Positions 8,713 to 18,600 of a stretch of 64,000 nt of DNA are shown piece by piece; within the stretch, counting starts at the first letter, position 1, and each line of letters starts with the position of its first letter. The translations under genes were made by a program, and so were the position numbers. Source of the stretch: Myxococcales bacterium. GTDB taxonomy: Bacteria; Myxococcota_A; UBA9042. The notes beneath the pieces are model-generated. The model did not search any database. It was not told where the DNA came from and saw nothing but the letters and a program-made list of their open reading frames with translations. The stretch covers positions 62,001 through 126,000 of the forward strand of contig JAGSHB010000001.1 of the NCBI GenBank assembly GCA_023954815.1, in the 5' to 3' direction.

Positions 8713-9816
8713 TCATGGCGAGGGCAGGGCGGGCAATGCAGCGCCTCGCATCAGCAGGCATCCAATGATCGGCTGTGTCGGATTGTCGAATGAACCGCCT
8801 ACGACCACCTGCGTGTGTTTGTCGGCCCAGGAACCGTGCAGCGTCAGGTCCGTGAGCGGCGGGGTAACCGCGGGCAGGTCAGTCGGATCTGTGGTGGCAT
8901 CTTGCTTGCCCAAAAAACCATAGTTCCCGCCGACCAATGCCGTGCCGTCTGCCAGCCGAACCACCGCTGAAAGCCCTGAGATCCAAGCTCCGTCGCCGCC
9001 AGCGACTTGCTTCCAGCCGTCGGCATCCCGGCGAATCACAACGCCCGCGCCGCGGCCGCCTACCGTCACCAACTCTGTCGGTTTGGTGCCCGAGATTCCG
9101 ATCAGCACGTCCGTTTTGGCGGTGTGCTCAATGGCCCACTTGTCGCCGGTGCCGTGCCAAATCTTGCCGCCATCACCCACCGCCCAGCGCTCCCCGCCCG
9201 CGCCGATGACCTTGAAGAGGATACCCTGATCTGCGCCGACATCGACGCGCTTCGCCTTGGCTCCGGGATCACCACTTAGATCTGCACGTGCAATGGACCA
9301 CAGCACGCCCGAACCTGGGCCCGCCTTCGGGTTGCCGCCAACGACCCAGAGCGTCTCGGCGCCCTCAGCGAACCAGACGCCGTACAGCGCGACATTGGAT
9401 TTTTCGAGTTCAGCGATTTGGATGATCTTGGGCGCCGCATCTCCACTGGTCCAGGACACGATCGTGCCGCGATCGCCAACCGCGATGCGATGACCCGCTG
9501 CGTCGCCGTGCACCCACCAGAGCAAGCCCGCCCCTGGGACCTTGTGTTGTGTCCAGGCGCCCTTGTTCAGCTCGAGGATGATCCCGTCTTTGCCATCACC
9601 GCCAACGAGGACCCAGCTCCGCGCTGTGCCGCCGGCGCCAGAGCTCCACGCTGCTGTCAGGCCGCCGCCAGCGTACTTGCCAGCCAGCACCGACCAGCCC
9701 TTGAGCGGGTCTTTGGCGACGGGCGTTGGCGCGACAGTCTCGGACGGGCATCCCGCCATGAACAACAAGGCAACCAAGACGGACACACGGCCGATGACTT
9801 CGCGCAACTCGCTCAT
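8713..9816 (-). CDS. Beta-propeller-like lipoprotein of unknown function
   Basis: The ATG at 9816 (GGAGAGG upstream) opens a lipoprotein signal with lipobox LFMAGC near residue 22. A longer frame starts at 9933 but would bury the signal. The mature 345 residues contain repeated blocks of the form VGxxGxI/V plus a bulky residue (AVGDRGTIVSW, AVGDGGKIWHG, TVGGRGAGVVI), typical of BNR/Ycf48-like beta propellers. No catalytic motif is seen. The start overlaps the upstream lipoprotein stop by 4 nt (ATGA), so the two are translationally coupled and probably act together at the envelope. Fold assignment is inference from the repeat pattern. Confidence 0.8.
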   Translation of the reverse strand: MSELREVIGRVSVLVALLFMAGCPSETVAPTPVAKDPLKGWSVLAGKYAGGGLTAAWSSGAGGTARSWVLVGGDGKDGIILELNKGAWTQHKVPGAGLLWWVHGDAAGHRIAVGDRGTIVSWTSGDAAPKIIQIAELEKSNVALYGVWFAEGAETLWVVGGNPKAGPGSGVLWSIARADLSGDPGAKAKRVDVGADQGILFKVIGAGGERWAVGDGGKIWHGTGDKWAIEHTAKTDVLIGISGTKPTELVTVGGRGAGVVIRRDADGWKQVAGGDGAWISGLSAVVRLADGTALVGGNYGFLGKQDATTDPTDLPAVTPPLTDLTLHGSWADKHTQVVVGGSFDNPTQPIIGCLLMRGAALPALPSP

Positions 9817-10628
9817 AGGTGGCCTCTCCTCACACTCCCCAGTGGTGGGGTTCCAAGCGGGCGTTTGCTCGGTGCCGTATCGATTCGGCTGATGAGCCAC
9901 TCGTAGCCGCGCAGGGTCCACAAGATGCGCCATTCCGGCTCGCCGCCGCCTTTGTTCAACGGCGGGTGCCGCCAGCGCATTTCGACGACGTCCGTACGCC
10001 CAGCGATGGCCTTGAGCTGTACGCCGCTGGAACGGGAACGGAGCAGGTCCGCAGCTGAGACGTCAGCGAACTGCGCAATCCAGCCGCCCAGCCAAATGCT
10101 GATCTCGCGTTCGCGGATCGGATGCTGCTTGGGCTCGACCCACAGGTCGCTCCACCGCTCTCCCCGCTGGTTGCCGTCCTCATCCAGGAGCGACCAGTCG
10201 ATTAATCTCTTGATGACCGCACGCGGCTTTGCACCGGAAAGCCCATCAAATAAGGCCGCAGCAGCCTTTTGTGGCGTGCCGCAAGATTCCTCACACCCGC
10301 CAACGACCGTCGGCTTGGGCTTGCGCCGCTGCCGGTAGACCGCGGCTTCCTTTTTTGCGGCTTCCTTGCCGGTCACAGCTGCCGGGGACGTTGCCGCTGT
10401 TCGGGCTGGCTTGCCCGCAGCCTTCACTGGCGACGCTTTCACAGGAGATGTAGCCGGTGTGGGCTTGGTGCAGCCAGCGACCGAGACGAGTGCGACAAGC
10501 CACACGACAATCGCGCCGAAGGAATCAGGCGCGGACGTGACCCTTTGGCCGAATCGCCCGACAGATGGCCCGCTGTACGTACCTAGCGGTCGGGCGATTG
10601 CTTCAGATGCACGACGCCCGGGGCTCAT
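9813..10628 (-). CDS. Lipoprotein of unknown function
   Basis: The 271-residue frame has ATGA overlaps at both ends, with the HD-GYP gene upstream and the propeller lipoprotein downstream. A hydrophobic stretch (IVVWLVALVSVAGC) ends in a lipobox at about residue 53, so the signal has an unusually long N-region unless an untested start is used. A Pro/Lys/Ala-rich linker follows. The C-terminal 150 residues include CEESCGTPQKAAAALFDGLSG and WIAQFADVSAADLL and seem to form one globular domain. I do not recognise it. Location in the envelope is inferred from the lipobox. Confidence 0.75.
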   Translation of the reverse strand: MSPGRRASEAIARPLGTYSGPSVGRFGQRVTSAPDSFGAIVVWLVALVSVAGCTKPTPATSPVKASPVKAAGKPARTAATSPAAVTGKEAAKKEAAVYRQRRKPKPTVVGGCEESCGTPQKAAAALFDGLSGAKPRAVIKRLIDWSLLDEDGNQRGERWSDLWVEPKQHPIREREISIWLGGWIAQFADVSAADLLRSRSSGVQLKAIAGRTDVVEMRWRHPPLNKGGGEPEWRILWTLRGYEWLISRIDTAPSKRPLGTPPLGSVRRGHL

Positions 10629-12220
10629 TGCACCTCGCTGCGAGGCACTTCGATGGGCGGCACGCTATGGCCATGCCGCGCCATGTGCTCCGCGCGTACG
10701 GCAAGCAGGCGATCGAGACACTGATTGAACGCCTCGACGACGTGCGGGTCGAAGTGCCCGCCGCTGAGCCCGTGCACGTAGCTCACCGCCTCGTCGATAC
10801 TCCAGGCGTCCTTGTAGACCCGGGGCGAGGTCAGCGCATCGAAGACGTCTGCGAGGGCCACAACCCGGCCCACCAGCGGAATTTCATTGCCCGTCAGCCC
10901 GCGTGGATACCCGCTGCCGTCCCACTTTTCGTGGTGGGTCGCAGCGATGTCTTCAGCCATCTGCAGCAGCTTGCTGTGGGAGCCGGCCAAGATTCGCGCG
11001 CCGATCGCCGGATGCTCTTTCATCACCGCGTACTCGTCCGGCGTGAGCTTGCCCTTTTTCAGGAGAATGCTGTCGGGGATACCGATCTTGCCGATATCGT
11101 GCATCGGCGCCGCCAACTTGATCAGCGCCTGCTCCTCAGACCCCATCCCCATCTGCCGCGCGATGATCTGCGAGTAGCTGCTCATGCGCTCGACGTGTTC
11201 GCCAGTGTCACCGTCGCGGTATTCAGCGGCGCGAGCGAGCCGCATGATGGTCTCTCGGCTGGCCTCAAGCAGTTGGTTATTCACCCCACGCAATCGGGCC
11301 AACAGGGCCGTCAGATCAGCGGTTCTCGCCTCGACCATCTCCTCGAGACGGCGATGGCTGTCACCGAGCTGAATCTCCGCGCCAATGCGCTCGGCTGCCG
11401 CTCGCAACACACGGAGGTGCGTATCGTCGGGCAGCTGCTCGCCGCCCCAGGCATGCAGCGCGCCGAGAACTTTGCCTTGCTGGCCTTTTAGCGGCAGCCC
11501 CACATACGGCAGGCTGCTCGGGTCTTCACCGGAGAGCACGCCATCGGATTCATCGATGCACAGCTCGTGAGCGCCCTGAACTAGCTCGTGATGGCGCCGC
11601 TCTACAAGGGTTCGTCCGCGTCCGCCCGTCCCATTTGAGGCATGATGACCAGCCGCAATCCGCGGGTGTTGGGCCGAGCCCAAGGTCACCACCACATGCG
11701 GCATGCGCATCCACTCGGCGAGGCGCCCGGCCAAGCTCGCTAGCACAGCGTCCACGGTGTCGTAGTTCTCGGTGAAGGTAGATAGCTCAAACAGCTGGTT
11801 GAGCAGGTCTCTGTCCCGGAGCGCATCCGCGGCCATGATCCGCACACGAACGAGGGTTCGCACCTCGATGGCCATCTCTAGGGGATCGAGCGGCAACTCG
11901 ACCATGGCGTCGACGGGAATCGCGGCGGCGACACTACGGCGATGGGGGTCTTGGCCACTGCCCACCAGCAAAAACTGGGGCCGCATGGCGTCACCCGCGG
12001 TCACATCAAGAGCGCTCGATAGCGTTCCGACCGCGGCGCAGGCCGGGTGACTGGCGTCGAGCACCACCAACTCTGGCGATAGGTCGTCCAGTCGCAGCTT
12101 GATCTCACTGAGACTGTCGGCTTGAAAGAGAAGGTAGCCCTTTGGCTGTGCAGCCTGACCGACGCACTTGAGCACCGAGGGGTTCTGACTGACAACAAGG
12201 ATGCGTGTCGTACCGCTCAC
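10625..12220 (-). CDS. HD-GYP domain regulator with degenerate receiver and GAF-like region
   Basis: HD-GYP proteins usually hydrolyse cyclic di-GMP. The C-terminal domain shows HDIGKIGIPD, the upstream GDTGEHVERM, EHPxIGAxIL, HHEKWDGSGYP and ALADVFDALTS, so the metal ligands and the GYP loop look intact. The N-terminus (ILVVSQNPSVLK) has the fold pattern of a receiver but lacks the acidic pair. It keeps a possible phospho-Asp in VVLDASHP. A GAF-like segment lies between about residues 150 and 310. The start is GTG at 12220, 6 nt after AGGAG; it gives 531 residues. The gene heads a coupled set with two lipoproteins. Catalysis is likely but not proven. Confidence 0.88.
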   Translation of the reverse strand: MSGTTRILVVSQNPSVLKCVGQAAQPKGYLLFQADSLSEIKLRLDDLSPELVVLDASHPACAAVGTLSSALDVTAGDAMRPQFLLVGSGQDPHRRSVAAAIPVDAMVELPLDPLEMAIEVRTLVRVRIMAADALRDRDLLNQLFELSTFTENYDTVDAVLASLAGRLAEWMRMPHVVVTLGSAQHPRIAAGHHASNGTGGRGRTLVERRHHELVQGAHELCIDESDGVLSGEDPSSLPYVGLPLKGQQGKVLGALHAWGGEQLPDDTHLRVLRAAAERIGAEIQLGDSHRRLEEMVEARTADLTALLARLRGVNNQLLEASRETIMRLARAAEYRDGDTGEHVERMSSYSQIIARQMGMGSEEQALIKLAAPMHDIGKIGIPDSILLKKGKLTPDEYAVMKEHPAIGARILAGSHSKLLQMAEDIAATHHEKWDGSGYPRGLTGNEIPLVGRVVALADVFDALTSPRVYKDAWSIDEAVSYVHGLSGGHFDPHVVEAFNQCLDRLLAVRAEHMARHGHSVPPIEVPRSEVQ

Positions 12221-12339
12221 GGCCGCTCCTGGGCTTAGGGCGCGGGACCATAACCGACCCCGCTCAAAAGGGGAAACGCGCCCGCTCCCTTCCCATCCGC
12301 ACTCAGATTGCGTACCACGGGCGCGCACCTGGAGGGATT

Positions 12340-15048
12340 ATGCCAGCTAGTTCTCGTGGCCGCTTGTTGAATTTGCGGGCAATGCGCGCCGCAGCAGCTT
12401 TGCTGTCGATCAGCCTGTGCTCCGTGTCGAGCCTGGCTGCACCACCGGCCAAGGGGCCCAACGGCGCCAAGCGCTACCTCAGTGGCCGCCTGCCCGTTCA
12501 TGAGCCTCGGGACCAAACGACCGACATCACGAACATGCTGCTCAAGGTGACCATCGATCCAGCCAAGCGCAGCGCCCAGGGTGACGTGACGTACAAGGGC
12601 GTGACGCTCATCGATCAGCCAGCGGTTATCCTCCATGCAGTCGACCTCGATATCGCAGAGGCCACGCTGCTCATGTTGGGAAAGACCACCAAGCTGCCGA
12701 CGAAGACCCCGGATCATCAGCTGCACATCGCCCTGCCGAAGGCGCCGGTGGGGACGCCATTCGAGGTGCACGTGCGCTGGAAAGTCATCCGCCCGGCGAT
12801 GGGCCTGTTTTTCATTCACCCGAACAAAGACGCACCCAAGCGGCCCATGCATGTCTGGACCCAAGGCGAGACCCACGGCATCCGGCATTGGGTACCCTCA
12901 CCGGACCATCCAGATGAGCGCATGACGTGGCAATTGCAGATCACCGCGCCGCGGACCATGCGTGTGCTCAGTAACGGCGCGCCGGGCAAAGTCACCCCCA
13001 GGGGCAAGCTGCATACGGCCCACTTCCGCATCGACAAGCCCTATCCGCTCTACCTCCTCAACGTCGCCATTGGCCCGTTTCAGGCCCATCGCCATCCCCA
13101 CAAGCGCGTGCAGATCACAAGCTGGGCCACAGCTGAGCACGCGCCTCGTGTTGGCCCCATCGGCAAGCGCACCGGCGAGATGCTGGACGTGTTCGAAAAG
13201 CTGACAGGCACGCGCTACCCCCACAAGCGCTACGGCCACGTCTACGTCGATGAGTTCACAGCTGGCGGCATGGAGAACATCACACTGACGACGTTGACCA
13301 CCCGGGCGATTGGTACACCGGCGACCGATCATGGCCGCACCATCGACGGCCTGCTCGCTCACGAGTTGGCCCATCAGTGGTTCGGCGACTTGGTGACGTG
13401 TCGGACGTGGGCCGACCTCTGGCTCAACGAAGGTTTCGCCACGTACTACCAGAAGCTGTGGACCTGGAAGGCCTATGGTCTTGAGCGGTTCGCCGAGCAG
13501 ATGGCTGGAGCCCGGCGCAGTGCCATGGGCGCCGACGCGGCCATTCCCCGGCCGGTGGTCTCCGATAGGTACCGCGACCCGAGCGATCTATTCGACGGTC
13601 ACGCTTATCCCAAAGGCGCGTGGGTGCTGCACATGCTGCGTGAGCGCTTGGGGCATGCTGTTTTTGACGCTGGGATCGCCGCCTACCTCAAGGCGCATCG
13701 GCATCAAAGCGTGGAAACGGCTGATCTGCGGCGGGCCCTGGAGCGGGTGAGCCATCGCAGTCTGCGTGGGTTCTTCAAGCGATGGCTGCGGCAGCCCGGT
13801 GGTCCACGGCTCACCGCCAAGTTGCAGTGGCGCAGCAAGACCAAGCAGCTGCAAGTACGGCTCAAGCAGCGCCAGGCGATCGATGGTCAGCGCCCGGCCT
13901 TCAACTTGCCCGTGGAGGTCGCCATCGCGACGGACAAGGGCATCGTTCGTCGCGTCATCGCCCTATCCGGCAAGACCGCGTCGCTGACGTTGCCGCTAGG
14001 CAGCGCACCGAGCTGGGTGATGGTCGATCCGGATATGCGGCTGCTCGCGAGTTGGAAGATCAAAGCGTCCGCAGACCTCGTACTACCCGCAGCCAAGCTC
14101 GCCCCCCACCCCGACGCACGCCTGCGCGCGGTTCATGCCCTGCGCGGGCATCTCGATCGGCGCAAGGTGGTTGTTGGCCTGACGGCTGTGATGCGGCACG
14201 ACAAGGCGCGGCATGTCCGGGCGGCGGCGGCCAAAATCTTGGGCGCGGCGCGGCGCGATGCGGTCGCCAAGGCGCTCCGCCGGGCGCTGCGCAAAGACAA
14301 GAGCGCGCACGTTCGGCGGGCGGCAGCGGCAGCGCTGGGGCAACTCCACGACACAGAGAGCCTGAAGTTGCTCAAGAATAAAGCCCGCGCAGACAAGAGT
14401 GATTCGGTCCGCAAGTCGTGTTTGCGGGCGGTCTTTGCCATCGACAGAATCCGCGCACGGGCCCTGCTGCTCGCTGCACTGCGGTGGCCGAGTTGGCGCA
14501 ATCACATCGAAGGTACCGCCCTGATGCTCTTGGCCAAGCTCGCTGACGGGCGCGACTTCGACCGCATTTGGAAGGCGACCACAGCGGGGCACCCCAAATC
14601 CTTGCGCGCCGTGGCAAGTCTGGCTTTGGCTGCCTATGCGGTGCGGGTCAGGGCCACGCGCGATCACGTGCGCGGACAGCTGGAGTCTCTCTTGCAGGAA
14701 GACAGCGTTAAACTCCGCTATCAGGCCGTCGCCGCACTGAAGATCCTGAGCTTGCCCGCCTCAGCCCGGCCGCTGCAGGCTGCGGCGGCGCGCGAGCCCC
14801 ACTTCCGGCTCGCCGATCGCATGCGGCGTGCAGCGGGGAGTCTCGGCCAGAAGTTGCCGGTGGAAGAGCGCATTCGTAGCTTGGAGTCAGCCCTACGGCG
14901 ACTCGAGCGGCGCAGTCACGAGGGCAAACGTCATCGCAAGGGCGAGGCTGCCCGCAAGCACGACAAACGCCACAAGCGCCCGGGCCCTGACAAGACCGCC
15001 CCCAAGGGCGGCGCCAAGCCCAAACAGGGCGCGACTGCCTCACACTAA
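12340..15048 (+). CDS. M1-family aminopeptidase with C-terminal HEAT repeats
   Basis: This zinc metallopeptidase removes N-terminal residues from peptides. The substrate motif GGMEN (variant of GAMEN) lies near residue 309. The zinc site is HELAHQ at 341-346 with the third ligand Glu364 in WLNEGF, exactly the HExxH-18-E spacing. ATG 12340 follows GGAGG and gives a signal peptide (RAAAALLSISLCSVSSLA), so it is exported. Residues from about 590 carry HEAT-like repeats (HVRAAAAKILG, HVRRAAAAALGQL). The last 50 residues are Lys/Arg/His-rich. It stands divergent to the HD-GYP gene with 119 bp between, and the thioredoxin gene follows after 21 bp. The total is 902 residues. Confidence 0.93.
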   Translation: MPASSRGRLLNLRAMRAAAALLSISLCSVSSLAAPPAKGPNGAKRYLSGRLPVHEPRDQTTDITNMLLKVTIDPAKRSAQGDVTYKGVTLIDQPAVILHAVDLDIAEATLLMLGKTTKLPTKTPDHQLHIALPKAPVGTPFEVHVRWKVIRPAMGLFFIHPNKDAPKRPMHVWTQGETHGIRHWVPSPDHPDERMTWQLQITAPRTMRVLSNGAPGKVTPRGKLHTAHFRIDKPYPLYLLNVAIGPFQAHRHPHKRVQITSWATAEHAPRVGPIGKRTGEMLDVFEKLTGTRYPHKRYGHVYVDEFTAGGMENITLTTLTTRAIGTPATDHGRTIDGLLAHELAHQWFGDLVTCRTWADLWLNEGFATYYQKLWTWKAYGLERFAEQMAGARRSAMGADAAIPRPVVSDRYRDPSDLFDGHAYPKGAWVLHMLRERLGHAVFDAGIAAYLKAHRHQSVETADLRRALERVSHRSLRGFFKRWLRQPGGPRLTAKLQWRSKTKQLQVRLKQRQAIDGQRPAFNLPVEVAIATDKGIVRRVIALSGKTASLTLPLGSAPSWVMVDPDMRLLASWKIKASADLVLPAAKLAPHPDARLRAVHALRGHLDRRKVVVGLTAVMRHDKARHVRAAAAKILGAARRDAVAKALRRALRKDKSAHVRRAAAAALGQLHDTESLKLLKNKARADKSDSVRKSCLRAVFAIDRIRARALLLAALRWPSWRNHIEGTALMLLAKLADGRDFDRIWKATTAGHPKSLRAVASLALAAYAVRVRATRDHVRGQLESLLQEDSVKLRYQAVAALKILSLPASARPLQAAAAREPHFRLADRMRRAAGSLGQKLPVEERIRSLESALRRLERRSHEGKRHRKGEAARKHDKRHKRPGPDKTAPKGGAKPKQGATASH

Positions 15049-15069
15049 CCCCTCGGTACGAGCCCCACC

Positions 15070-15645
15070 ATGACCGCAGATTCTTCACCGACCTCAGCCC
15101 CAAACGCCGAGCCGTCCGGGCGCAAACCCGCCGCGATCATCGCGGTTGGCGTCGCATTTGCGCTGGTTTTTGCGGCCATCGGCCTACGCCAAACGACGCC
15201 GCCGCCCAGTGGGCTCGAGGGCAAGATGGCACCCACGTTTGCGTTGCCGCTGCTGACCGCCACGCCCCAGCCCGAGCCCGAGCGCGTGACAGTGCCCAGC
15301 AAGTCGCGACCGACGCTGCTGCATTTTTGGGGCCCGTCGTGTGCGCCCTGCGTTGAGCACGCGCCCGTGGTGGCCAAGCTCCACGCCGAGGGGGTGAAAT
15401 CCGGCGCCTATGACGTGGTGACGGTGACGGCGGAGGACGTGCCTGATGTGCGCGCCTTCATGCGGGAAAAGAAACACACCTACCCCGTGCTGTACGACGC
15501 CGATGGGCGCGCTCACGGCAAGTACTTCGTCTCGGCCATTCCGGTGGACTTCATCATCGACAAGTCCGGCGCGGTGTTGCGCGAGCTGCGAGGGCCGCGC
15601 GACATCGATGAGCTCAAGGAGTTGCTGGTCCAGGCGGCGAAGTAG
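15070..15645 (+). CDS. TlpA/ResA-like membrane-anchored thioredoxin
   Basis: One N-terminal helix (residues 20-41, AAIIAVGVAFALVFAAIGL) anchors a periplasmic thioredoxin fold. The redox site is CAPC in LLHFWGPSCAPC, close to the WCxxC of the family but with Ser before the first Cys. A cis-Pro is present in SAIPVDFIID. The product has 191 residues, normal for TlpA/ResA. It follows the aminopeptidase gene by 21 bp on the same strand. Such proteins reduce disulfides or cytochrome c apoprotein thiols; the partner here is unknown. Cys-rich exported proteins elsewhere in the window are possible clients, which is inference only. Confidence 0.88.
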   Translation: MTADSSPTSAPNAEPSGRKPAAIIAVGVAFALVFAAIGLRQTTPPPSGLEGKMAPTFALPLLTATPQPEPERVTVPSKSRPTLLHFWGPSCAPCVEHAPVVAKLHAEGVKSGAYDVVTVTAEDVPDVRAFMREKKHTYPVLYDADGRAHGKYFVSAIPVDFIIDKSGAVLRELRGPRDIDELKELLVQAAK

Positions 15646-15669
15646 TCTCTGGCCCGGTCTTCGCGACAA

Positions 15670-18600
15670 TCAGAACGAGTACAGCAGTCCAGCCTGTAGC
15701 TGGCCGAATTCTTCGAGCGACGGGCAGTTGCCGAGGGCTGTTTGGGAAAAGTGGATCGTACAGCGTCGGTCGAGCGCGATGCCGTAGTCGATCCGCAGTG
15801 GGATTTGGCCTGAGACCAAGAAGCGTAAACCGACTCCAATGCTATGGCGGTAAGCTTGGCTGTAGCTGAGGCCGTCGAAGTCGTCGGCAATGGCACCCCA
15901 ATCCCAGAATACAGCGCCCCACAGACCGGCACGTCGGATGAGCGGAAACCGCCCTTCCACCGTGCCAGCCAAGATCATTCGGCCGTTGTCGATCGTTTCT
16001 GCGCCATTGGGGCAGGAAGATGGGTCTGAATCAACCAAGCACACCGGCGTCTCAGTCCCTCCCGGGACATGTTCCTCTGGGTTCTGTACCGGCTTCATCA
16101 ATGGTTTCGGCTCGCCGTTGCGTTGGTACTGCAGCACACCGTTGTCCTTCACGCCGCGCAGTCCGAGCTGACCGCCGAGGCGAAACGTCTCGTTGGCCGG
16201 CAGCCCCTCATTGGCGACACCGCCGCGGACCATCAGCCCCAACGTAAAGGTGTTCCGCAGGGTGCGATAGAACTTGAACTGCCCTTCAGCCTTCAGAAAG
16301 TTGCCCGGCTCCGCGTTGCGCACGAACAGGGGGGTGCCGTCCGCACCCAGTTCGGGATCGCCGTTGGCATCTACTTTCGCGACGACGGTTTCGACCACCG
16401 CGTTGATGTAGGCGAGGGATGCCGTCGCCGAAAACCCGCGCGTCGGGTTGAGTGGGCTATCGAGCCTGTCCCAACTTGCTCGCGGGATGAGTTTGTACTG
16501 CTGCAGCCAAGGCGTCAGATTGGCTGAATCCTCGGCTTTTCGGTAGCGCACAAGCCCTCCCTCGCCGCCGATGGAGACCGCGAGATGTTTGAGGAAGCGC
16601 TTCGACACGTCGGCGGCAACCATGAGCTTGTCGATGTCGACGGTGGTCGTCACAAAGTCCCGTGATGCGAAGGGCACAACGCGCAGGGACACATCTCGCC
16701 AGATTCGTGGGATCGTCCAAGACACAGCCACCAAGCCGAGAGAAATCCAACGTTTCTTATAGTCGTCCGGGTTGGACGAAACGCCCCCACGCGTGACAAA
16801 TCGCAGCTCTTGGCCCAATCCGCGGAAATTACGTAACCGTGCGTCTGCGCTGGCTGTGAGGACCAAGTTTGGCAACTTCGCCCCCACACGCTGGCCGCTA
16901 CCCGACGTCAGTCGGGCACCCGCACTAACGAAATGGTCCAGGATGTCCACGAACAGCGCGGGAGGTTCCCCAGTGGACTGCGCTGCCGATCGATCGAGGT
17001 TGGCCGTTTGAAAGCCAGCGTCAAAGTCGACGGTGTTGTGGTCGTTTTCTACGACCCGCACCAGCATCGCCACGTGCTTGCGCGGCGGGCACTCATCGGC
17101 GCCGATGCGGTCGAACGAGACCGACCGAAAAAGCCCGAGATTACGGATTTTTCGCAGCGCAACGAACAGCGCTTGCCCCGAGTACAACGAGCCGTATTTT
17201 GGCATGTCGCGCATGAGCAGACTTGCGTGGGTGGTGAAGTTGCCCGAGACAAAGATCTCGCCAATACGCACGCGAGGCCCCTCAACAATCTCCAGTCGGA
17301 GGTCCACCGATTCGCTCAAGATTCGTGTTTTGGTACACGCACACCAATCGTCCGGTCGGCACTCCCGCAACTTAGTGGGCGCCTTCTTGACTCCCTTTGC
17401 TGGCTCCTGCTCGGCGCTGCACCGCTGGCGGCTCGCCTTCTTGGGTGGGCACTTGGCACCCACCGGCGGGACCCGCCTTTCGCAGGGGTCCACCGGCGTC
17501 ATCACGCGTGCGGTGAGGCTCTCGGCCGCTGCGCCTTTGACGCGACAGAGCACCTCCACCTTTGCCTGGAAATAACCGTGCTCCTGGTACCAGTCCTCGA
17601 CCTTCCGCAGCCCCTTCACCATGCGAGAAAAGGACAGTACGTCGCCGCGATTGAGGCCCATGAGTTTGCGCGCGCGCTGCTGGCCACGGTCGCTCGACCC
17701 TCCAACTTGCAAATCACCGAGCCGTGTCCGTCGCCCCTCTGTCAGGGGGACGTCGATGTAGATGAAGTGTTCTCCGATCGGCCGTCGGACGCGAAACCCG
17801 CGATCATACATCAAGATATCGATGGACTGCTGCCCACCCACACGCTTGCGCCGGCGAACGATGCCACCGCGGCGGCCACGCTCGCTGGCATTCATGGCGT
17901 AGCGAAACTCGAAGAAACCGGCGTCGCGATACAGTTGCCGCAGGCGCGCCAAGTCTCCGAGTAGCTGGGCCGTTTGCAGGTAGCCACCATCGTCGAAGAA
18001 GTCATACGGCCGCGTGACGACCGCCTCGTAGATCTGCTCCGACGTGAAGTGCTTCACCCCCGAAAAACGCATGCCGCGAATCTGGGCTTGATAGCCTGTG
18101 CTGATGCGATAGGTGATGGCGCGCTGGACCCGGCTCTTCCACGCGCGCGGCACATCCCGCACCTCCAACTCGACCTCGCTGAACAAGTAGCCGCGATTTT
18201 CCAAGAGTGCACGGAGCGCGCGGCGGCCGCGGTCGGCCTCATCGATGTCGAACACCCCACTTTGCGCAAAGGGCAACACAGCGTGGTAGTCGTCATCATC
18301 GGTGAGCCGCCAAGTCGCGTTGGCGTGGGCTTGACCAATACTCTCACGCTCCATCAGGCGCACGATGTTGCAGCGTCCAAGTTGGATCCGAACGTGCACT
18401 TTTTGGCTTGCTTCGACGTGATTGACCGCCACCTTTGGGTTGTTGTAGCCCAAACCGCGCAATCGCTCACGGATGCGACCTTTCGCCCGTACGCCCGCGC
18501 GGCGGGTGAACACGTCGACCTCGTTGAGACCGCTCTGTCGCAGCAGCGCGCGTTCGCTCACCGTCCGGCATATCAGACCAGCATCTCGCTCTTGGGCGGT

